Assembly: GCA_965218875.1 (NCBI GenBank)
Contig: OZ244707.1
Span: 310,001 to 374,000, forward strand
Direction of reading: 5' to 3'
Source of the DNA: CBDCMJ01 sp965218875
GTDB lineage: Bacteria; Chloroflexota; Dehalococcoidia; Lucifugimonadales; UBA3495
Length of the DNA stretch: 64,000 bases
In this document: positions 15,957-25,045 of the stretch, in pieces
How the letters are laid out: the number at the start of each line of letters is the position of its first letter
How positions within the stretch are numbered: the stretch's first letter is position 1
The notes under the pieces: generated by a model
The model's database searches: none
Seen by the model: the letters and a program-made list of their open reading frames with translations, nothing else
What the model was told of the DNA's origin: nothing
Made by a program: the position numbers and the translations under genes

Positions 15957-18863
15957 TCAGATCATTTGGCGCTGGACAAGGTCGTGGAATGGGCCGTCGG
16001 CATTGAAAAGCTCGTCGAAGCCGCCTTCTTGGACTACTCTTCCGGCCTGAAGCACGTAGATGCGCTCCGCCTTGCGTATCGTAGACAGACGGTGTGCGAT
16101 AACGATGCGGGTGGCGGCGAGGCTCTCGACGCCACGCATAACCTGGGCTTGGCTCCTAGCGTCGAGCCAGCTTGTAGCCTCGTCCAGAAACACGATCCGA
16201 GGGTCGCGCACTAGGGCCGCCGCGATTCTGATTCGCTGAATCTGTCCACCGGAGAAGGTCGCAGAGCTGTCGCCCACGACGGTGAACATCTCCATCGGCA
16301 TGGCGGCAATATCCCTTTCCACGTCCGCGAGACGCGCTGCTCTCCATGCGTCGTCAATCGTCAGGTCGTCCCCCACCCCTATGATGTTGTCGAGAATGTT
16401 TCCGGAGCGTAGGGCACCGTCCTGCATCACCACGCCAATCTGCCTCCTCAGCGAGTGCCGGTCGAGGTGGGCGAGATCTCGTCCGTCATAGTAGACCCCT
16501 CCCCCGGTCGGCTCTTCGACGCCCAACGCCAGCCTGATAAGCGTGCTCTTGCCCGCGCCGGACTCTCCAACAATAGCGACGAACTCGCCTGGCCGTGCGC
16601 GAATCGAAACATCGTCTATTATTAGCGGGCCGTCATCGGTATATCGGAAGCTCACGTGGTCGAAATGGATATCGCCGCTCAGATTCGCGGGAGTGGTTCC
16701 CCGCGCCTTGCTGTCCGGCACCGCGGCCAGTATGGGTTTGACCTGCTCGTATCCCGGAACGACGGCGGCGATGGCTTCGAACGAGCGACCGAGTCCAGCG
16801 ACAGCCGTGTAAAACGTCATGGACACCGCGTAAACCACGAGAAAATCGCCTACTGCCAACTGGTCAGGGCCTTGCCGGAGCGCGACGGCAAACAGGGTTG
16901 CTCCCACAAGCACCGGCGCAGCGGCGCTGAACGCTACGAGGTGCTCATTCAGCCTGGCGATCTGCATTCCGGCCAGGTGCTGTTCACGGTAGCCTCTCGC
17001 CCATGCGGCGAAAGCCGAGGCTTCCGCGCCTGCGGAGCGCAACTTGCTCATCCCGTTGATGAACTGGAAGAGCTCGCCAGCCAGACGGCGCGCCGCCGCG
17101 TAGCGACGACGCTGGGGAGCCATCTGTAGAAGACCGAAGGCGCAGGCGACCATCAGCGACAGGAGCGCTATGCCGACGCTCAGCCAGGCGAGGGTTACGT
17201 CGTAGAAAAAGAGGAGACCAAGGGTGGGCAGCAGAAAGACGATTGACAGCAGGGCGTTCGCGACCACGCCTGAGACCTGATCGCGCAGTACTTGAAACGC
17301 CGACATCCGCACCGCAAGGTCTCCGGCGGTGAACCCCTTGAAGAAGGTCGATGGCAGCCCAAGAGCGCGGTCCCAAATCGCCGCCCCGATCCTCGTGGTG
17401 GCGCGGGCTTCCAGACGCATCATCGCCGTCCCTTGCAACATCTGGAGTAGCACCCCAAAGATGGCGAACGCGACCAAGGCAATGATTATCTGAACTAGCA
17501 TTCCATCGGACTCGGTCGGCAGCACCCGGTCCGCCAGTATTCCCACCGCGATGGCGGGGGTCAGCATCAGCGCACTCGCGAGCAGTCCGGCGACTGCGAA
17601 CCTGCCAAGATCGGCTGCCATGCTCTTGCAAGCGAGACGGAGGATGTCCATCGTCTCTACGGGACGGTCGTCAGGTAGAGGTCGGTAGAAGACCCAGGCG
17701 TCCTGGTCGATGTAGCTCGCTCGACTCGCGCTCAGGCGCTCCTGCCGTCCTGATACCGGGTCCAGCGCGCGGTATGGTCCCGCTGTGCCGGGTAGGAGCG
17801 CCAACGGTCGTCCGTCATCGCGCCTGAAACCCAGCATAGCGCCGCTGTCTCCGACCCACCACCTGTCTTCCGACGACAGCCGCACCTTTCGGCAGCGCAC
17901 GCCCGAAGCATTCAGAACGTCTTTCAGGTGAGGTTCTTCGCCTGCCGAAACACGCGGACGCGAAGGAGAACGAAAGACGATGCCCTCATGCTGACCGATC
18001 AGTTCCAGAGCCGCCATGAGAGAGGAGGAGCCTTCCTGCGCCACCGGACGGGCGGGACCCAGAACATTGAAAAGGCTCTCTCTCGCCTGCTGCTCGTCCA
18101 TGCGGCGGTGGGTGGCTCGGTCAGTCTGCTCGTTCGCCTCGTCGGCCAACGCCAGAAGACGGTTGAGCCGCTCGGCCCCGGTCGCAAGGCGATGAAACTC
18201 GGCCAGGGCCTGCAATAGCCTGCCCTGGCCGTTCAGGTCCCGGGACGAAATGCTCGTAACGCGAGACGGCCTCCGAAGGGTGAGCCAGGTGTCAGACGTA
18301 AGTGGGACCAGCCCCGTGCCGTCCTTCTCCAACTCTTCGGTCCCCAGGTATTCGGCGGATTCTTCCGCTAAGGCCCATAAGACTCCCCCTGGCCGAGTTG
18401 ACACCACGCTATTGGTACCGGCCTCAAGCGGCTCTTCAGGCTTTGCCGGGTCGAGCAGCAGGTCGAGTCGGGGGCGCGGTTCTATCTGACGGGCGACGGT
18501 GGCGGCGAACTCTGACACCCAGGCATCAACTTGGTCGGCCAGTTCGTCGCCTATCCCGTTTTGGATCAGTTCCTCCAACACCATCCGCCGGAGCTTGGAC
18601 CCCGGCAGCCCCTTGGCGACCGCGACCAGCGGCGGTCCGTTCGCTCCCACCCCGAACACCAAGCGCCCCTCTCCCACCCGGATGAGATGCTTGGCGCTCG
18701 ACACAGGCTGGCCGTCCTGGTATTCGATCAGAAACACGTCCAGCGCACCGTGCTCCACGAACCAAGCAAACCTCGGATCGTCAAGATGAATGGGCAGGTT
18801 GCCCGCGCTGGCGACGGGTTCTCCGAGCGAGACCGCCAGATTAGTGAGCCGCGTAATAGTCAA
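15957..18863 (-). CDS. NHLP-type bacteriocin export ABC transporter, ATP-binding/permease (second ABC)
   Basis: The 968-residue protein has the length and layout of the second transporter of NHLP/NHLM cassettes. A long soluble N-terminal region (about 1-430) precedes a six-helix ABC membrane domain (about 440-700, starting near FAVAGLLASALMLTPAIAVGI) and a nucleotide-binding domain. Walker A is GESGAGKSTLIRLALG, the signature is FSGGQIQRIRI, Walker B is IVFLDEATSWLD and the H-loop is IVIAHRLST. It has no C39 peptidase. It is the last gene of the HlyD-ABC1-ABC2 run, 27 bases after ABC1, on the same strand. A fragment of a sister copy lies at 14949-15315. Confidence 0.9.
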   Translation of the reverse strand: MTITRLTNLAVSLGEPVASAGNLPIHLDDPRFAWFVEHGALDVFLIEYQDGQPVSSAKHLIRVGEGRLVFGVGANGPPLVAVAKGLPGSKLRRMVLEELIQNGIGDELADQVDAWVSEFAATVARQIEPRPRLDLLLDPAKPEEPLEAGTNSVVSTRPGGVLWALAEESAEYLGTEELEKDGTGLVPLTSDTWLTLRRPSRVTSISSRDLNGQGRLLQALAEFHRLATGAERLNRLLALADEANEQTDRATHRRMDEQQARESLFNVLGPARPVAQEGSSSLMAALELIGQHEGIVFRSPSRPRVSAGEEPHLKDVLNASGVRCRKVRLSSEDRWWVGDSGAMLGFRRDDGRPLALLPGTAGPYRALDPVSGRQERLSASRASYIDQDAWVFYRPLPDDRPVETMDILRLACKSMAADLGRFAVAGLLASALMLTPAIAVGILADRVLPTESDGMLVQIIIALVAFAIFGVLLQMLQGTAMMRLEARATTRIGAAIWDRALGLPSTFFKGFTAGDLAVRMSAFQVLRDQVSGVVANALLSIVFLLPTLGLLFFYDVTLAWLSVGIALLSLMVACAFGLLQMAPQRRRYAAARRLAGELFQFINGMSKLRSAGAEASAFAAWARGYREQHLAGMQIARLNEHLVAFSAAAPVLVGATLFAVALRQGPDQLAVGDFLVVYAVSMTFYTAVAGLGRSFEAIAAVVPGYEQVKPILAAVPDSKARGTTPANLSGDIHFDHVSFRYTDDGPLIIDDVSIRARPGEFVAIVGESGAGKSTLIRLALGVEEPTGGGVYYDGRDLAHLDRHSLRRQIGVVMQDGALRSGNILDNIIGVGDDLTIDDAWRAARLADVERDIAAMPMEMFTVVGDSSATFSGGQIQRIRIAAALVRDPRIVFLDEATSWLDARSQAQVMRGVESLAATRIVIAHRLSTIRKAERIYVLQAGRVVQEGGFDELFNADGPFHDLVQRQMI

Positions 18864-18890
18864 TTCCTCCTCTGTGGGCGTCGAGCGCCC

Positions 18891-21086
18891 TCAATGTGCC
18901 TGAATTAGCTGGTAGTACAGGCCGTTGTTGTCGGACACTAGCTCCTCGTGGGTACCGCGCTGGGCCTCCCGACCTCGGTCTAGAACCACAATATGATCGC
19001 AGTCGCGGATGGTGCTGAGCCGGTGGGCGACGATGACGCAGGTGCATCCGCGCCGGCGCAGACCGTCGTCGATCTGCATTTCGCTAAGGGAGTCGAGTGT
19101 GCTGGTGGCTTCGTCGAGGAACAGTACCGACGGGTTGTTGACGAGCGCCCTTGCTATCTCCAGGCGCTGTCGCTGGCCGCCGCTGAAGTTGCGACCCCCC
19201 TCGTCCACCAACGAATCATAGCCCGACACTCGCCGCATGATGTCTTCGTGGATCAAGGCGTCATTGGCGGCCGCGACCAAGTGGTGATCCGGGACGGCGG
19301 GATTCCACATGGTCAGGTTTTCGCGGACCGTGGCGGCGAATAGGAATATCTGCTGATCGACGACGGCGACCGAGCCTGTCAGCACCTCTCGCGGTACCTC
19401 GCTGATGGGAACGCCGTCGAACAGTATCTCTCCAGACCACGGTTTGTACTCTCCGCTCAGCAGCTTCAGAAGCGTGGACTTACCCGACCCGGTGGGGCCG
19501 ACTATCGCCACTCGCTGTCCTGGCTCAATCGTCAGGCTGAAGTCGCCGATAAGCGGAGAGTGGTTGGGCCGATACCCAAACGTAACGCTGCGCAGCTCTA
19601 TCTTCCCGGCGAGGCGTAGCTGTCCGCCCAAGGTGACGACTCCCCCCGTCTCAGAGTCCGCCTGCGCTTTCATCGCCGGGTCTTCCGGGGCGTCGAGCAC
19701 ATCGTCGATTCGCTGAAGGTCTGCCTCTAGTATCTGGAAGGCGTCGGCGAACTGCACGAACCGACCTATCGGTTGCAGGAAATTGGCAACAACAACGTAG
19801 AACCCCATTAAGGTGCCTATCGTCATATCGCCCGACATGACTCGCCAGCCTCCGAAGCCGAGCACCGCCGCGCCGCCTAATATGAGGAACAGCCTCGGCA
19901 AGGAGGCGATGACATAGCCTAGCTCTGCGAACTTCTGCCTCGCGACAAGCTCGCGCGCCTGATAGCCGCTCCAGCGGGCGAAGAAGTCGTCTTCTGTGGC
20001 GGTCGCTCGAAGGGATTCCATGTTGCGCAGGCCGGATGTCCCGATGCCGAACAGCAGGGCCTGCTCGCGCCGCAACTGACGATTCTCATCCTTCCGAGAC
20101 CGGCTCAAGAGACGCATCACGACCACGTTCGCGACTCCTAGAGATGCCACGAGCGCGGCCAGCAGCGGGTCAAAGAAGATCATCAAAGCGAGGAAGAGCA
20201 CGCTCAGGACCAGTTCGATCATGATGCCGACGAACTGCCTCGACGACCCCCGGGCGACCTCATCGTTGAGCTGTACCCGCGAAGTTAGGTCTCCGGCGAA
20301 GCGGTGCGCGAAAAACTGCACCGGCAGCTTGAACAGGCGGGACAGAAAGCGCTCCGCGTGAACCACCGACAAGCGTATGGCGAGTTTGCGCAAATTGTGC
20401 TGCTGAAGCCAGGTGAGCAGATAGACCAACAGGCCCGCCGCGCCCGCCGCCGCCACCAGCGGCACGCCCCAAGACCTATCCGATCCACCAAGAACATGGT
20501 CCACAAACAGGCTCAGAATGATGGGCACTGCGAGTCCTGGTAGGGCCAGCAGCAGTCCGCACGCCGCCACAAATGCGAGCGGAGCCTTTACGTCGCGCAG
20601 CCAGGGCCACAGCTTGCGCATGACTCCGGGGGAAGCGCCGCCGGTACTAAACTCCGGCGTCTGCTCAACCAGCAGCACTACGCCGGTGAAAGCCTGATCG
20701 AAGGTCTCTTCGCCGACTGTGCGACGGCCATTCGCGGGGTCGTTCAGATAGTAGCGGCCCTGCCCGAAGCCCTCAAGCACCACGAAGTGGTTGAACTCCC
20801 AGAACAGGATGACCGGAAGCTCCAGGTCACGGAGCTCGTCAACCTGCTTGCGCCAGCCGGTTATTTTGAGTCCGTACCTCTCCCCCGCGTTCACGATATC
20901 CGCTGCATTGGTCCCGTCGCGGCTGACACCGCACGCCTCGCGCAGTTCCTCGATCGGCACCCAGCGTCCGAAATGAGCTAGCACTATACCCAGACAGGCC
21001 GCGCCGCATTCGGACGTCTCGAACTGAGGGAAAAGGGTAGTGCGTAGGCGCTTCTTGACAAACCTCCCGGTTAGATTCCCTAGCAT
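18891..21086 (-). CDS. NHLP-type C39-peptidase ABC transporter (first ABC)
   Basis: The 731-residue processing-and-export protein has an N-terminal C39 double-glycine peptidase domain (residues 1-135) with catalytic Cys27 (FETSECGAAC), His100 (EFNHFVVLEG) and Asp116 (LNDPANG) all present. It continues with a six-helix membrane domain (about 155-440) and an ATPase domain with Walker A GPTGSGKSTLLKLLSG, signature FSGGQRQRLEIARAL and Walker B VLFLDEATSTLD. The peptidase should cut precursors after GG as they are exported. It starts 14 bases after the HlyD-like gene and is followed 27 bases later by the second ABC gene. It should act in the cytoplasmic membrane. Confidence 0.93.
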   Translation of the reverse strand: MLGNLTGRFVKKRLRTTLFPQFETSECGAACLGIVLAHFGRWVPIEELREACGVSRDGTNAADIVNAGERYGLKITGWRKQVDELRDLELPVILFWEFNHFVVLEGFGQGRYYLNDPANGRRTVGEETFDQAFTGVVLLVEQTPEFSTGGASPGVMRKLWPWLRDVKAPLAFVAACGLLLALPGLAVPIILSLFVDHVLGGSDRSWGVPLVAAAGAAGLLVYLLTWLQQHNLRKLAIRLSVVHAERFLSRLFKLPVQFFAHRFAGDLTSRVQLNDEVARGSSRQFVGIMIELVLSVLFLALMIFFDPLLAALVASLGVANVVVMRLLSRSRKDENRQLRREQALLFGIGTSGLRNMESLRATATEDDFFARWSGYQARELVARQKFAELGYVIASLPRLFLILGGAAVLGFGGWRVMSGDMTIGTLMGFYVVVANFLQPIGRFVQFADAFQILEADLQRIDDVLDAPEDPAMKAQADSETGGVVTLGGQLRLAGKIELRSVTFGYRPNHSPLIGDFSLTIEPGQRVAIVGPTGSGKSTLLKLLSGEYKPWSGEILFDGVPISEVPREVLTGSVAVVDQQIFLFAATVRENLTMWNPAVPDHHLVAAANDALIHEDIMRRVSGYDSLVDEGGRNFSGGQRQRLEIARALVNNPSVLFLDEATSTLDSLSEMQIDDGLRRRGCTCVIVAHRLSTIRDCDHIVVLDRGREAQRGTHEELVSDNNGLYYQLIQAH

Positions 21087-21100
21087 GGCGGCAAGATACC

Positions 21101-22000
21101 TCAGTTGGACTCGCGGGACGTCAGCAAACGCACTGGCGAATCCTTGCGTAGTACGATTCTAAGACTGCACAGGTCGCCGTCGGCGGCGGACGGGGGCGGC
21201 GCAACACGCAAGGACAATCGGACCAGGTGACTGCGCGCCGACGGCATCAGCCCAAAGTCTGTGAGCCAGCCGGGCTGAGTGACCGGACGGGACGATACTT
21301 CCCGCAGTTCGGCATCCAGTGCCTGCGAGCCTCCACGTCTCGAAGCCTCGGTCAGCACGTGAGCCTTCATGCCGACTTCCAGCCTTGTGGCCCCTTCTCG
21401 CGGCACAAAGGCGAGCGCCTCCAACTCGGTCTCCGACCCTACGCGGATATCAGCTACCTCTCCTCCGACCTCAACCGCCTGTCCCTGCACGAGATTGTAT
21501 GCAGCGACTTCGCCGGAGTACGGACTCGCAACGACCTCGCGTGACGCTTGGAGCGACTCCAACTCCAGCAACTCCGAGCGGGCCAAGGCCAGGGCGTCGG
21601 GAGCGGCGTTGGGGTCGGCTTCGAGGGTCGAGAGCCGGGCGCGGGCGAGCGCCACGTGCCGGCTCAGCTCGGGTATCTTGATAACGGCGATAGGTTGCCC
21701 CACCTCCACCGGGTCGCCCACATCGACCGGCACATCTATGACGTTGCCCGTGATGTCGGAGATGACCGTGAAGCGTTCACCGGGCTGCGCCAAGACGCAC
21801 TGGGCCGACAGGTTTCTCTCGACGCTTCCAAATAGACCCCAGGTGACGAGGCCTAGGAGCGCAAGCCCCAGCCCAGCCACGATCACCCATTCATGGGGGG
21901 CCGTCACACGCAGCAGGCCGTCCAGGGGCTCCGTCTGCCCCCTACGCGCGAACGCCTCCTCGCGAAATAGTCGTCTCCTCGCCAAATGTCGATGCTCCAC
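21101..22000 (-). CDS. HlyD-like secretion protein of the NHLP cassette
   Basis: The 299-residue membrane-fusion protein has one N-terminal membrane segment (EWVIVAGLGLALLGLVTWGLFG, about residues 38-59), then a biotinyl-lipoyl-like beta domain (ISDITGNVIDVPVDVGDPVEVGQPIAVIKIP), a short helical hairpin (about 112-150) and the second lipoyl half (SPYSGEVAAYNLVQGQAVEVGGEVADI). The start is a GTG at 22000. It is first of the three co-directional export genes and 33 bases downstream of a small ORF. The probable role is to couple the two ABC proteins to the cell exterior. Confidence 0.88.
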   Translation of the reverse strand: MEHRHLARRRLFREEAFARRGQTEPLDGLLRVTAPHEWVIVAGLGLALLGLVTWGLFGSVERNLSAQCVLAQPGERFTVISDITGNVIDVPVDVGDPVEVGQPIAVIKIPELSRHVALARARLSTLEADPNAAPDALALARSELLELESLQASREVVASPYSGEVAAYNLVQGQAVEVGGEVADIRVGSETELEALAFVPREGATRLEVGMKAHVLTEASRRGGSQALDAELREVSSRPVTQPGWLTDFGLMPSARSHLVRLSLRVAPPPSAADGDLCSLRIVLRKDSPVRLLTSRESN

Positions 22001-22033
22001 GTGCTCGCTTTAGGGAGCACTCAGGTCTGAGGC

Positions 22034-22168
22034 TCATGCGTCATCAATGAAGCCGACACAGGTTCTGGTGAGCGTCACTTCGGCCTCAGCCGCCGCCGCT
22101 GTGTCGGATGCGATCCCCTCGGTGAGCAGAAGGGCAAACAGTCCAGGTTGTCCCCATTCGAGCGACAT
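22034..22168 (-). CDS. small ORF heading the export operon, 44 residues
   Basis: The ATG at 22168 is preceded by GGGGAG at a suitable distance. The product is MSLEWGQPGLFALLLTEGIA followed by SDTAAAAEAEVTLTRTCVGFIDDA: mildly hydrophobic, acidic end, one cysteine and no double-glycine motif. A TTG at 22225 would lengthen it to 63 residues. It lies between the direct-repeat operator and the HlyD-like gene, in the same direction, so it should be co-transcribed with the exporter. It could be an accessory or immunity peptide, a third secreted peptide, or chance. Confidence 0.4.
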   Translation of the reverse strand: MSLEWGQPGLFALLLTEGIASDTAAAAEAEVTLTRTCVGFIDDA

Positions 22169-22219
22169 GCAGCTATCTCCCCACTTGGGCAAAGTAACTC
22201 CCCCACTATATCGCACGCG

Positions 22220-22274
22220 TATCAACTCGCTATCAACTTTCGACGTATTTTCCGTAAGGTCTTATCAACTTTCG
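22220..22274. promoter_or_regulatory. three direct repeats TATCAACT(TTCG) in the divergent control region
   Basis: The sites are at 22220-22227 (TATCAACT), 22231-22242 (TATCAACTTTCG) and 22263-22274 (TATCAACTTTCG). They are 11 and 32 bases apart, that is one and three helical turns, so all face the same side of DNA. Eleven-base direct repeats are the usual binding pattern of OmpR/PhoB-type winged-helix domains, and the divergently transcribed neighbour ends in exactly such a domain. Confidence 0.6.
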
Positions 22275-22290
22275 CCCAAAATGCTAGAAT
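22262..22290 (+). promoter_or_regulatory. candidate promoter of the hybrid regulator gene
   Basis: TTATCA (22262-22267), 17 bases, TAGAAT (22285-22290), ending about 30 bases before the ATG at 22321. The -35 overlaps the third direct repeat, so a protein bound there could activate or repress the gene that encodes it. Confidence 0.45.
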
Positions 22291-22320
22291 TGCCCCGGTT
22301 GTCCCCATTCCAGCCGGTCA

Positions 22321-24777
22321 ATGAGGATGGGAGTATGGGGTCTTCAGCAGCACAAGCGAGGTGGCGCATTGGAGCCAGCAGACGGCCTGAAACGGGAGAT
22401 TGAAACCCTGCGTAACCGCCTCTCCGGACTGAGTGAGGCGGGCGTCCGCATCACCGAGGACCTGGACCTCGATACCGTCCTGCAAGAGGTGGTGGACGCA
22501 GCTCGCTCCCTCACCGGCGCGAGGATCAGCGGCCTTACCGCCCTCGACGAGGACGGCGTTCTGCAAGCCTTCATCACCTCCGGGATGACCGCCGAAGAGC
22601 GCCAGAGATTCGTGGACCTGCCGGGGGGACCGGAGTTCTTCGCCTACCTGAGCAGCCTTCCCGAACCGCTCAGGGTCTCCGACTTCTCCGCCTACACGAC
22701 GGCGCTGGGTCTGCCGGAGATCGGCCCTCCCCTGGGGCCGGTGCAAGGCTTTTTGGGCGCGCCCATCCGTCACAGGGGGCGACACATCGGCAACCTCTAC
22801 CTATCGGACAAGGAGGGGGGCCTTGAGTTCACCCAGGAGGACGAGGACACGCTGCTGATGTTCGCATCCCAGGCTGCGATGGCCATTACCAACGCCCGCA
22901 GGCACAGGGAAGAGCAGCGGGCCAGGGCCGACCTGGAGACCCTCGTCAACACCTGCCCCGTGGGCGTGGTGGTCTTCGATGCGAAGACCGGAGCCCCGTC
23001 GTCGCTCAACCGGGAGGGGAGGAGGATCGTCGACGGCCTGCGCAACCCGGACCAGTCGGCGGAGGAGCTGCTTCAGACGCTGACCTACCGGCGAGCCGAC
23101 GGGCGGGAGATTTCACTGCAAGAGTTCCCGATAGCGCAGGCGCTGAGCACGGGGGAGACGGTGCGGGCCGAGGAGATCGTGATGCAGGTACCCGACGGGC
23201 GGAGCGTCACCACCATCATCAATGCCACGCCCATCCGCTCGGCGGAGGGCGAGCTGGAGTCGGTGGTCGTCACCCTCCAGGACATGACGGCCCTGGAGGA
23301 GCTTGAGCGGCTGCGCGCCGAGTTCCTGGGGATGGTGAGCCACGAGCTGCGGGGGCCACTGACCTCCATCAAGGGCTCCGCGGCAACGGTGCTGGGTTCG
23401 TCCACCGACATGGAACCCGCAGTGGTGCGGCAGTTCTTCCGCATCATCGAGGAGCAGGCCGACCACATGCACGACCTGGTGGCCGACCTGCTGGACGTGG
23501 CCCGCATCGAGACGGGCACGCTGCCGGTCGCCCCGGAACCTGCTGAGGTGGCGGCGCTGGTGGACCGGGCAAGGAGCGCCTTCATCAGCTCAGGGGGCAG
23601 GAACAACCTCGCCATCGAGATCGGACCCGACCTGCCCCTGGTCATGGCGGACCGGCTGCGCATCGTGCAGGTCCTGGGCAACCTGCTGTCCAACGCGGCC
23701 AGGCACTCCTCGGAGTCGTCCGTCATCACGGTGACCGCCGTGCGGGAGGGCGTTTACGTTGCGGTCTCGGTCGCCGACGAGGGCAGAGGCATACCCTCCG
23801 AGCAGCTGCCCTTCCTGTTTCGGAAGTTCACCCGTATTGAGGGGGACGAACGCGGAAGCGGTGTTCTCGGGTCGGGCCTGGGTCTCGCCATCTGCAAGGG
23901 GATAGTGGAGGCGCACGGGGGCCGCATCTGGGCGGAGAGCGAGGGTCCGGGCATGGGAGCGCGGTTCACCTTCACGCTTCCGTCTGTCGAAGAGTCCGGG
24001 AGCGGCACGGCGAGCGTCCCCACGCCGCGCTCGGTCCGCTCCTCACAGCGAGTGGTGGGGGAGGCGGGTCAACCGGTGCGCGTCCTCGCGGTGGACGACG
24101 ACCCCCAGGCGCTCAGGTACGTCAGCGACGCACTCAACAGGGCGGGCTATGCGCCGCTGGTGACTGGGGACCCGGGGGAGGCGCTCCGCCTCGTGGATGC
24201 GGAGAAGCCCGATCTTGTCCTGCTCGACATGATTCTGCCGGGCGCCGACGGGATCGAGTTGATGAAGGACATCCTAGAGACGATGGACGTGCCGGTGATC
24301 TTCCTGTCCGCCTATGGACAGGACCAGCTTGTTGCCAGGGCCTTGGACATGGGGGCCGTGGATTACGTCGCCAAGCCCTTCTCTCCGACGGAGCTTGCGG
24401 CGAGGATCAGGGCGGCCCTGCGGAAGCGGGCGGCGTCCGAGTCGTCAGAGCCGTATGTGCTGGGCGGCCTTGTGGTCAACTACGGCGAACGCCGGGTGAC
24501 GTTCGCAGGCCGTCCGCTCCAGCTGATGGCCATCGAGTACCGGCTGCTCGCCGAGCTTTCGGCGAACGGAGGACGGGTGTTGACCTACGAGCATCTGCTG
24601 CAACGGGTATGGGGGGAGAAGACCGACAGCGACGTTCGCGCCATGAGGACCATCGTTAGCAGCCTCCGCCGCAAGCTGGGCGACGCCGCCGACAACCCCA
24701 CCTACATCTTCACCGAGCCTCGCGTCGGCTACCGGATGCCGAGGGGGGAGACAACGGAACCCGAGACGGGACCGTGA
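22321..24777 (+). CDS. single-chain two-component system: GAF-PAS histidine kinase, receiver and OmpR-type DNA-binding domain
   Basis: The 818-residue protein has, in order: a coiled N-terminus, GAF domain (about 45-195), PAS-like domain (about 205-325), HisKA with phospho-accepting His341 (MVSHELRGPLTS), HATPase with N-box (NLLSNAARHS), G1 (ADEGRGI) and G2 (GSGLGLAICKG), receiver domain (about 585-700) with Asp636 (LVLLDMILPG) and Lys in VAKPF, and a winged-helix output domain (about 710-810; EYRLLAELSANGGRVLTYEHLLQRVWG...RTIVSSLRRKLG). No membrane segment is seen, so the signal is cytoplasmic. Carrying kinase, receiver and DNA-binding domains in one chain is uncommon. It is transcribed away from the peptide-export genes across a region with PhoB-box-like repeats, making it the likely local regulator. 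Confidence 0.92.
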   Translation: MRMGVWGLQQHKRGGALEPADGLKREIETLRNRLSGLSEAGVRITEDLDLDTVLQEVVDAARSLTGARISGLTALDEDGVLQAFITSGMTAEERQRFVDLPGGPEFFAYLSSLPEPLRVSDFSAYTTALGLPEIGPPLGPVQGFLGAPIRHRGRHIGNLYLSDKEGGLEFTQEDEDTLLMFASQAAMAITNARRHREEQRARADLETLVNTCPVGVVVFDAKTGAPSSLNREGRRIVDGLRNPDQSAEELLQTLTYRRADGREISLQEFPIAQALSTGETVRAEEIVMQVPDGRSVTTIINATPIRSAEGELESVVVTLQDMTALEELERLRAEFLGMVSHELRGPLTSIKGSAATVLGSSTDMEPAVVRQFFRIIEEQADHMHDLVADLLDVARIETGTLPVAPEPAEVAALVDRARSAFISSGGRNNLAIEIGPDLPLVMADRLRIVQVLGNLLSNAARHSSESSVITVTAVREGVYVAVSVADEGRGIPSEQLPFLFRKFTRIEGDERGSGVLGSGLGLAICKGIVEAHGGRIWAESEGPGMGARFTFTLPSVEESGSGTASVPTPRSVRSSQRVVGEAGQPVRVLAVDDDPQALRYVSDALNRAGYAPLVTGDPGEALRLVDAEKPDLVLLDMILPGADGIELMKDILETMDVPVIFLSAYGQDQLVARALDMGAVDYVAKPFSPTELAARIRAALRKRAASESSEPYVLGGLVVNYGERRVTFAGRPLQLMAIEYRLLAELSANGGRVLTYEHLLQRVWGEKTDSDVRAMRTIVSSLRRKLGDAADNPTYIFTEPRVGYRMPRGETTEPETGP

Positions 24778-25045
24778 CCTTCAAGGACTACACTGGCAAT
24801 ATTGCGCCTGTCCGGTTCTCGTCTTGTGAGGAGCGCATAGGGAGACCGATGCGGCCGTCTTGTCTTCGACGGGGGCATCACCAATAATAGGGCTGTGCTG
24901 CCCTCGTGCCCGTTGGTGGGGTGTGGCGTGGCCAGCCCCCGATGAAATGGTTGAGCCTCCAAACTTGGCGGGCCGAAGGCTCGTGGGCTAAGCCAAGGGC
25001 TCCCGACCTGCCCCTTAGATAAGGACTTCCCAGCGAAAAGTTCGC
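24778..25045. other. intergenic, no gene recognised
   Basis: No credible coding frame, terminator with a T-tract or RNA gene was seen between the regulator gene and the MITE-like element. Confidence 0.4.
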
